Shown: positions 58,838 through 64,000 of the stretch, piece after piece
Numbering within the stretch: position 1 is the stretch's first letter
Layout: each line of letters opens with the position of its first letter
DNA from: Azonexus sp.
GTDB lineage: Bacteria > Pseudomonadota > Gammaproteobacteria > Burkholderiales > Rhodocyclaceae
Assembly: GCA_030696345.1 (NCBI GenBank)
Contig: JAUYSK010000016.1
Location: 62,001 to 126,000, forward strand
Direction of reading: 5' to 3'
DNA length: 64,000 bases
Program-made: the position numbers and the translations under genes
The notes under the pieces: generated by a model
The model's input: the letters and a program-made list of their open reading frames with translations, nothing else
Database searches by the model: none
Told to the model about the DNA's origin: nothing

Positions 58838-60292
58838 TCAGAGCCCGCCGAGCGCCAGGTACTTGGTTTCCATGTACTCCTCGAGGCCATGGCTGGAACC
58901 TTCCCGACCAATACCCGATAGTTTGACGCCACCAAATGGAGCAACTTCGGTCGAGATCATGCCGGTATTAACGCCGACCATGCCGTATTCCAGCTGACGC
59001 GAAACACGCCAGACGCGGCCGTGATCCTTGGAGAAGAAATAGGCAGCCAGACCGAATTCGGTGTCGTTGGCCATTTGCACGGCTTCCGCTTCGGTCTTGA
59101 AGCGGAAAAGCGGCGCCACCGGACCGAAAATTTCTTCCTTCGCTACTGCCATGCCGGCAGTGACGTCGGCCAGGATGGTCGGCTCGAACCAGGTACGACC
59201 GAGCGCGTGGCGCTTGCCACCGGTCACCACGCGGGCACCCTTGTCGACGGCATCCTTGACCAGTTCCTCGACCTTGTTGATGGCGGCATCGTCAATCAGC
59301 GGACCTTGCGTGACGCCCTCTTCCGTCCCATGGCCAACCTTCAGCGCCGAAACGGCAGCGGCCAGCTTGGCGGCGAAAGCATCGTAGACGCCATCCTGAA
59401 CCAGGAAACGGTTGGAGCAAACACAGGTCTGGCCAGCATTGCGATACTTCGAAGCCATCGCGCCTGCGACTGCGGCATCGAGATCGGCGTCATCAAAGAC
59501 GATAAAGGGTGCGTTGCCACCGAGTTCCAGCGACATCTTCTTGACCGTGCCGGCGCACTGCTGCATCAGCAACTGGCCGATCGGCGTCGAGCCGGTAAAG
59601 GTCAGCTTGCGGACAATCGGGCTGGACGTCATGACGCCACCAATGGCCGAAGCCTTGCCGGTGACGACGCTGAACACGCCAGCCGGGACACCGGCACGCT
59701 CGGCCAGTTCGGCCAGGGCCAATGCGGAGAGCGGGGTCTGCTCGGCCGGCTTGAGAATGATGGTGCAGCCTGCGGCCAGCGCCGGGGCGACCTTGCGGGT
59801 GATCATCGCCGACGGGAAATTCCACGGCGTGATGGCGGCGCAGACACCGACTGGTTCCTTGACGACGACCAGTTGGCGATCCTTGAACGGCGACGGAATG
59901 ACTTCGCCGTAGGCGCGCTTGGCTTCCTCGGCAAACCACTCGACGTAGGCGGCGGCGTAGGCAATTTCACCCTTGGCCTCGGCCAGCGGCTTGCCCTGTT
60001 CGGCGGTCATCAAGGCCGCCAGATCATCCTGGTTGGCCATCAGCAGGTCGAACCAGCGGCGAAGGATGCGGCTGCGCTCGGCAGCAGTGGTTTCGCGCCA
60101 GGTTTTCAAGGCCTTCTCGGCGGCCTGGATGGCGCGCTCGGTTTCAGCGGCACCACAGCGGGGAACGGTGGCGATAGTTTCGCCGGTCGCCGGGTTGGTG
60201 ACCGGGAAGGTTTCGCCACTGTCGGCGCCGACCCAGGCCCCGTCGATGTAGCAAGCCTGACGCAGCAGGTTGGTGTCTTTCAATGCCAGCAT
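58838..60292 (-). CDS. gabD: Succinate-semialdehyde dehydrogenase (NADP+)
   Basis: A 484-residue aldehyde dehydrogenase. The catalytic Glu is in SLELGGNAP and the catalytic Cys in NAGQTCVCSN; NFPSAMITRK marks the cofactor site. It is closest to GabD. Here it follows hpaI by 21 bases, so its natural substrate is the succinate semialdehyde released by the HpaI aldolase, which it oxidises to succinate for the TCA cycle. It is the last gene of the hpa operon on this strand. Confidence 0.92.
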   Translation of the reverse strand: MLALKDTNLLRQACYIDGAWVGADSGETFPVTNPATGETIATVPRCGAAETERAIQAAEKALKTWRETTAAERSRILRRWFDLLMANQDDLAALMTAEQGKPLAEAKGEIAYAAAYVEWFAEEAKRAYGEVIPSPFKDRQLVVVKEPVGVCAAITPWNFPSAMITRKVAPALAAGCTIILKPAEQTPLSALALAELAERAGVPAGVFSVVTGKASAIGGVMTSSPIVRKLTFTGSTPIGQLLMQQCAGTVKKMSLELGGNAPFIVFDDADLDAAVAGAMASKYRNAGQTCVCSNRFLVQDGVYDAFAAKLAAAVSALKVGHGTEEGVTQGPLIDDAAINKVEELVKDAVDKGARVVTGGKRHALGRTWFEPTILADVTAGMAVAKEEIFGPVAPLFRFKTEAEAVQMANDTEFGLAAYFFSKDHGRVWRVSRQLEYGMVGVNTGMISTEVAPFGGVKLSGIGREGSSHGLEEYMETKYLALGGL

Positions 60293-60313
60293 GAGCTGTT
60301 CTCCTTTGGAATT

Positions 60314-61111
60314 TTAGTAGGCGGCGCCGGTCTTGCCGGCATCCGCTTTTTTGAATTTGTCGGCCAGGGCGACCGCAGAATTGCGCAGCAACAGTGCATC
60401 GACGCCAACCAGCAGGAAGCTGGCACCCATCTCCTGATAGGCCGCAGCGGCTGCCGGGTCAGCCGAGAACACCCCCGCTGCCTTGCCGGCTGCGGAAATC
60501 TTGCCAATTGCGGCGTTGACCGCAGCCTTTACATCCGGATGGCCGGGGTTACCGAGATATCCCATCGAGGCAGCAAGATCCGATGGGCCAATGAACACCG
60601 CATCAACGCCTTCGACTTTCAAAACCTCATCGAGCCCGGCCAGGCCAGTCGTCGATTCGATCTGCACGATCAGGCACATCTCCTGATCGGCCTGACCAAA
60701 ATATCCCTCGACACCATTCCAACGGGCAGCGCGAGCCATCGCCGTGCCAACGCCACGAATACCGTTCGGTGGATAGCGCATGGCGCGAACCAGCTTTTCG
60801 GCATCGGACGCGGTTTCAACCATCGGCACCATCAAGGTCTGGACGCCGCCATCGAGTAACTGCTTGATGCGGGCGACATCATGGTCGACCGTACGCACCA
60901 CCGGCTTGACCGGGTAAGGCGCCAGCGCCTGCAACTGCTCGATGATAGAACGCAGATCGTTCGGGCCATGCTCACCGTCAATCAACAGCCAGTCGAAACC
61001 TGTGCCGGCAACGATCTCAGCGGTATAGCTGTTAGCCAGGCCGAGAAACAGGCCGATCTGCGTTTCGCCGGCAACCAGCGCACGCTTGAATTGGTTCAGG
61101 GGCATTTCCAC
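60314..61111 (-). CDS. hpaI: 4-hydroxy-2-oxoheptanedioate aldolase
   Basis: A 265-residue class II aldolase of the HpcH/HpaI family. Metal-binding residues are in VQIESTTGL (Glu) and FIGPSDLAASMG (Asp), and WLLIDGEHGPND carries the conserved histidine. It splits 4-hydroxy-2-oxoheptanedioate into pyruvate and succinate semialdehyde, the last carbon-carbon cleavage of homoprotocatechuate degradation. Length and sequence match E. coli HpaI (262). A second ATG six bases in (MPLNQFKRAL) is equally possible. It is 15 bases after hpaH and 21 bases before gabD. Confidence 0.93.
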   Translation of the reverse strand: MEMPLNQFKRALVAGETQIGLFLGLANSYTAEIVAGTGFDWLLIDGEHGPNDLRSIIEQLQALAPYPVKPVVRTVDHDVARIKQLLDGGVQTLMVPMVETASDAEKLVRAMRYPPNGIRGVGTAMARAARWNGVEGYFGQADQEMCLIVQIESTTGLAGLDEVLKVEGVDAVFIGPSDLAASMGYLGNPGHPDVKAAVNAAIGKISAAGKAAGVFSADPAAAAAYQEMGASFLLVGVDALLLRNSAVALADKFKKADAGKTGAAY

Positions 61112-61126
61112 GGTCGACTCCGATTC

Positions 61127-61930
61127 TTAGACAAAACGGCAGGTGATGTTGCCGAGCGGACCGTAGTCTACATGGAAGGTATCGCCCCGGCTGGCCGGCA
61201 CCGGACGGGTGAATGAACCGGCCAGGATGATCTGCCCCGGCTCGAGCGCCACGCCATGCGGTGCGAAACGCTTGGCCAGCCAGGCAATCCCGTTGGCCGG
61301 GTGATTCAGTACGCCGGCGGCGACGCCGGTTTCCTCGATGACGCCGTTACGGTAGAGCAGCGCGGCAACCCAGCGCAAATCGACATCCATCGGCTTGATC
61401 GGACGGCCGCCCATGATGATGCCGGCGTTGGCGGCGTTGTCGGAAATGGTGTCGAAGACCTTGCGCGGCCGCTTGCTTTCCGGGTCAATGCGCTGCGAGC
61501 GGGCATCGATCAGTTCCAGCGCCGGAATAACGTAGTCGGTAGCGGAGAGCACGTCGAGCATGCTGACGTTTTCGCCTTCGAGGCGATCCTTGAGGATGAA
61601 GGCCAGTTCGACTTCGATCATCGGCACGATGAAGCGGTCGACCGGGATTTCACCGCCATCGGCAAAAACCATGTCGTCGAGCAGCGTGCCGTAATCCGGC
61701 TCGTTGATCTGTGACGACATCTGCATGGCGCGCGAGGTCAGGCCGATCTTGTGGCCGACAATCTTGCGGCCCTCGGCGATCTTCATGTCCACCCAGGCTT
61801 TCTGGATGGCGTAAGCGTCGGGGATGGTGATATCCGGGTAATCCAGGGAAATCTGGCGAATCTGCTGACGGGTCTTCTCGGCTTCGTGGAAGCGGCGAGC
61901 CGTCGATTCGATGATGTCTTTGCTGAGCAT
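61127..61930 (-). CDS. hpaH: 2-oxo-hepta-3-ene-1,7-dioate hydratase
   Basis: A 267-residue hydratase of the fumarylacetoacetate-hydrolase-like fold (MhpD/HpaH group), with VELAFILKD supplying metal-binding glutamates, [11 protein letters not shown] and [13 protein letters not shown] near the C-terminus. It adds water to 2-oxohept-3-ene-1,7-dioate to give the substrate of HpaI. Length equals E. coli HpaH (267). It lies between hpaF and hpaI with gaps of 15-21 bases, so all are one operon. Confidence 0.93.
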   Translation of the reverse strand: MLSKDIIESTARRFHEAEKTRQQIRQISLDYPDITIPDAYAIQKAWVDMKIAEGRKIVGHKIGLTSRAMQMSSQINEPDYGTLLDDMVFADGGEIPVDRFIVPMIEVELAFILKDRLEGENVSMLDVLSATDYVIPALELIDARSQRIDPESKRPRKVFDTISDNAANAGIIMGGRPIKPMDVDLRWVAALLYRNGVIEETGVAAGVLNHPANGIAWLAKRFAPHGVALEPGQIILAGSFTRPVPASRGDTFHVDYGPLGNITCRFV

Positions 61931-61951
61931 GCTCTTGTCCTCTTGGTGGGG

Positions 61952-62341
61952 TTAGGTCTTTTTATAGCGGGCGTGGATATTGTTCTGTTTCCAGGTACCG
62001 CTCTCGCTGAACTCGACGATTTCCATCGACAAGGCCAGCGTTCGCTTCTGGAAAATGGCGGCAAAGTGTTCGCCAATCATCTTGAACAGGTCGTCACCAA
62101 TCTTCTTCTTGACCTCATCGGAGCGCCCCGCCCCGATTTTCAGCACGGCGTGGACGAAGGCATCATCAACCGTGCCATCGGCCACGCAGTAGTCGGTCAG
62201 GCGGATTGCCCGGGAGCGGATGCCGCCAATCGGAAGTACCCCACCCTGGGCGATCAAGACCTGGTTGGATTTCAGCAACAGGCCCTTGATGTCGGCTTCG
62301 GCATCGAGGTTGTCGGTGTATTCGTAAATCAGATGGGGCAT
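61952..62341 (-). CDS. hpaF: 5-carboxymethyl-2-hydroxymuconate isomerase
   Basis: A 129-residue protein starting MPHLIYEYTDNL. The N-terminal Pro after Met removal is the catalytic base of the tautomerase-like CHMI family, and the later parts (RLTDYCVADG, FVHAVLKIGAGRS) fit. It isomerises 5-carboxymethyl-2-hydroxymuconate before decarboxylation. Length fits E. coli HpaF (126). GGAGCAAAAATG gives a good ribosome site. It follows the hpaD paralogue by 32 bases. Confidence 0.93.
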   Translation of the reverse strand: MPHLIYEYTDNLDAEADIKGLLLKSNQVLIAQGGVLPIGGIRSRAIRLTDYCVADGTVDDAFVHAVLKIGAGRSDEVKKKIGDDLFKMIGEHFAAIFQKRTLALSMEIVEFSESGTWKQNNIHARYKKT

Positions 62342-62373
62342 TTTTGCTCCTTTAAACAGTTGACCGCAGCAGT

Positions 62374-63255
62374 TCAGGAAACCGGCATTTCAGCGCCGAT
62401 ACCACGGCTGCCGAGCGGGATGCCACTAACCGGCAGACTGACGACGACCTGGCCGGTGCCCGAGCTTTCGAAGTAGGGGCAGACGATCTCGGCCTTGCCT
62501 TCGAACTTGTCCCAGCCCAAAGCGCCGAACAACATCGCCGTGTCGTGCATCTTGCCTTCGCCGGTGCAGTATTGTGCATATTCGGGCAGCATGCGCAGGA
62601 AAGTGGCCCACTCGCCGCCTTCCCAAAGTTGCAGGGCGCGTAGGTCGACCTGTTTGTTGAATTCACGGCTGATCGAATTGAAACCTTCCTCGACCAGGCG
62701 GTTTTCCCAGATCTGATGCGACATCGAGCCGGAAGCGACGATGGCGACCTTGCAGTTGCTGCGAGCGACGGCCTTGGCCAGCGCTTCGCCGAGGATGCGC
62801 GATTCGTCGAGCGAACCGAAAGTACTCCAGCCGGCGATCGAGACGACCTTGATCTTGCCTTCCGGGTTCATGTAGCGCATCGGCAGGATGGTGCCGTATT
62901 CGAGATCGAGAGAAGCAACCTGATGGGCGCGCGTCTTGACGCCCATCGCCGTGGCTTCTTCGGCGATCATCGCGCCCAGTTCCGGATTACCCGGGAATTC
63001 GTAGGGCAGATCCTGGATGAAATGCGGGAACTCGTGGCTGGTGTAATTGCCCTTGTGCACCGCATTGTTGTTGATGTGATAACCGGCATTGACCAGCCAG
63101 TGCGTGTCGAAAACGATGAAGGTATCCACCCCGAGCTCGACGGCGCGGCGGCCAATTTCGCGCTCGGCATCAATCGCCGCCTGCCGGCAACCGTGCGCCG
63201 GGCCGGGCTGCTCGGAAATGAGCATCGAAGGAACATGCGTGGCCTTGATGGCCAT
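62374..63255 (-). CDS. Class III extradiol dioxygenase, HpaD paralogue
   Basis: About 293 residues from ATG 63255 (MAIKATHVPSMLISEQPG). It is a LigB-type dioxygenase: THVPSM with the first metal His, FDTHWLVNAGYHIN with the second, and a Glu in the C-terminal half. It is clearly related to homoprotocatechuate 2,3-dioxygenase but is less like E. coli HpaD than the gene just upstream of it (63337 onward): for example it has NNNAVHKGNYTSHEFPHF where both others have a CAPSWEG/CADHFEG-like segment and YTSNELPHF. It may cleave a related catechol or work on another step. The two genes lie 81 bases apart in one operon. Confidence 0.8.
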   Translation of the reverse strand: MAIKATHVPSMLISEQPGPAHGCRQAAIDAEREIGRRAVELGVDTFIVFDTHWLVNAGYHINNNAVHKGNYTSHEFPHFIQDLPYEFPGNPELGAMIAEEATAMGVKTRAHQVASLDLEYGTILPMRYMNPEGKIKVVSIAGWSTFGSLDESRILGEALAKAVARSNCKVAIVASGSMSHQIWENRLVEEGFNSISREFNKQVDLRALQLWEGGEWATFLRMLPEYAQYCTGEGKMHDTAMLFGALGWDKFEGKAEIVCPYFESSGTGQVVVSLPVSGIPLGSRGIGAEMPVS

Positions 63256-63336
63256 GACGATTTCACCCATGAATTTGTCTCCTGAAGTTTTGTTTGAAGT
63301 TTCTCTATTAGGACTTCGAATGGCTTTTAAGCTCTA

Positions 63337-64000
63337 TTAAATCGGGAAAATGACGTTGATCTGGCCGGTGCCGGACGAACCAAAGTAAGGCGTCACCACT
63401 TCAGCCTTGCCTGCGTATTGGTCCCAGCCCAGCACGCCGAGCAGCATGGCGGTGTCGTGCATGTTGCCTTCGCCGTGACACTTGACTGCGTACTCCGGCA
63501 ACATGCCGCAGAAGGTCTTCCAGTCGCCGTTCTTCCACAAATTGACGACGTGGTGATCGACTGTTTCAAGGAAGGGATCCCAGACCTTGTGCATGAATTG
63601 CTCGGAAACGCCATTCTGGGCAAAGCGGTGTGACAGCGACCCGGAAGCCAGCACAGCGACATTGCCTTCGCTCTGCTCAATGGCGCGGCGCACGGCGCGA
63701 CCAAGCTCGACCGAATCCGGCATGTTGTGCACAGTGCACAGCGCCGACACGGAAACAATCTTGAAGCGCTTGTCTTCGTTCATGTAGCGCATCGGGACCA
63801 GCGTGCCGTATTCCAGCGCCAGGCTGGTCGCATCGTGGGCGCGGGTATGGACGCCAGCGGCGGTCGCCTGATCGGCGATGGCATGGCCCAGCGCCACATT
63901 GCCTTCGTACGAGAACGGCAGGTTCTTGATGAAGTGCGGCAGTTCATTGGAGGTGTAAATCCCCTCCCAGGACGGCGCGCAATTGACGTGATAACCGGAA
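63337..64000 (-). CDS. hpaD: 3,4-dihydroxyphenylacetate 2,3-dioxygenase, partial (runs off right edge)
   Basis: The C-terminal 220 or so residues of a class III extradiol dioxygenase. The reading frame stays open to the window edge, so the start is missing (an internal GTG at 63897 is not the real start). LEYGTLVPMRYMNEDK, VLASGSLSHRF and MHDTAMLLGVLGWD, and the segment GYHVN...YTSNELPHF just inside the edge, are very close to E. coli HpaD. It opens the ring of homoprotocatechuate. It would be the canonical enzyme of this operon, with hpaE/hpaG expected beyond the edge. Confidence 0.9.
   Translation of the reverse strand, partial: SGYHVNCAPSWEGIYTSNELPHFIKNLPFSYEGNVALGHAIADQATAAGVHTRAHDATSLALEYGTLVPMRYMNEDKRFKIVSVSALCTVHNMPDSVELGRAVRRAIEQSEGNVAVLASGSLSHRFAQNGVSEQFMHKVWDPFLETVDHHVVNLWKNGDWKTFCGMLPEYAVKCHGEGNMHDTAMLLGVLGWDQYAGKAEVVTPYFGSSGTGQINVIFPI

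Overview
The window is a GC-moderate proteobacterial chromosome segment. Its right third has the gene content and codon use expected of a betaproteobacterium, probably Rhodocyclales (Dechloromonas/Azonexus-like). This is inferred from proQ, rng, trhP, acetoacetyl-CoA synthetase and the homoprotocatechuate (hpa) genes, not from an rRNA or marker search. A junction at about 46581-46630, the 3' part of a tRNA gene without its 5' half, separates two halves. To its left (1-46580) lies a genomic island made almost entirely of defence/conflict genes plus some mobile-element backbone. To its right (46631-64000) lies ordinary chromosome. The intact tRNA and the integrase expected at the other end of the island are not in the window.

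Island, left part (all minus strand): two WGR/DUF1963 paralogues (171-3575), a small ORF, a two-gene Druantia type III system (druH-druE, 13873-3969), a uracil-DNA-glycosylase-like protein, a Thoeris pair (TIR thsB and SIR2-SLOG thsA, 16931-14935), and an operon-like run hsdR-hsdM-hsdS followed by a DUF3696 AAA ATPase and a phospholipase-D-like partner (26019-17145).

Island, centre (the most interesting unit): an RtcR-type sigma-54 activator with a CARF-like sensor domain (27608-26085, minus) faces an eight-gene plus-strand operon (27960-40478). A good -24/-12 sigma-54 promoter sits in between at 27910-27925. The operon encodes a DUF4258 protein, a TerY-like vWA protein, a PP2C phosphatase, a zinc-ribbon protein kinase, a Upf1-like SF1 helicase, a protein ending in a HEPN-like RNase motif, a coiled-coil McrB-like AAA+ ATPase and a DUF2357 protein. 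I infer a ligand-induced, phosphorylation-controlled nucleic-acid-targeting defence system.

Island, right part: a 5'-truncated TnsD/TniQ-like gene, an unknown ORF, a KfrA-like DNA-binding protein with its palindromic operator, a roughly 1-kb stretch that looks like a large structured RNA (minus strand, many GNRA hairpins), two unknown ORFs, one with its ribosome-binding site buried in a hairpin, and an AlpA-like excisionase regulator next to tandem repeats and the tRNA-fragment att site.

Chromosomal part: proQ-like, a Tat-exported dienelactone hydrolase, rng, trhP, an acyltransferase, acetoacetyl-CoA synthetase, an argD-like aminotransferase, a small secreted protein, a GlcG/HbpS-like protein, two MFS exporters, a palindromic repeat, and the lower homoprotocatechuate meta-cleavage pathway (gabD, hpaI, hpaH, hpaF, an hpaD paralogue and hpaD running off the right edge). 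Together these last genes turn 3,4-dihydroxyphenylacetate into pyruvate and succinate.
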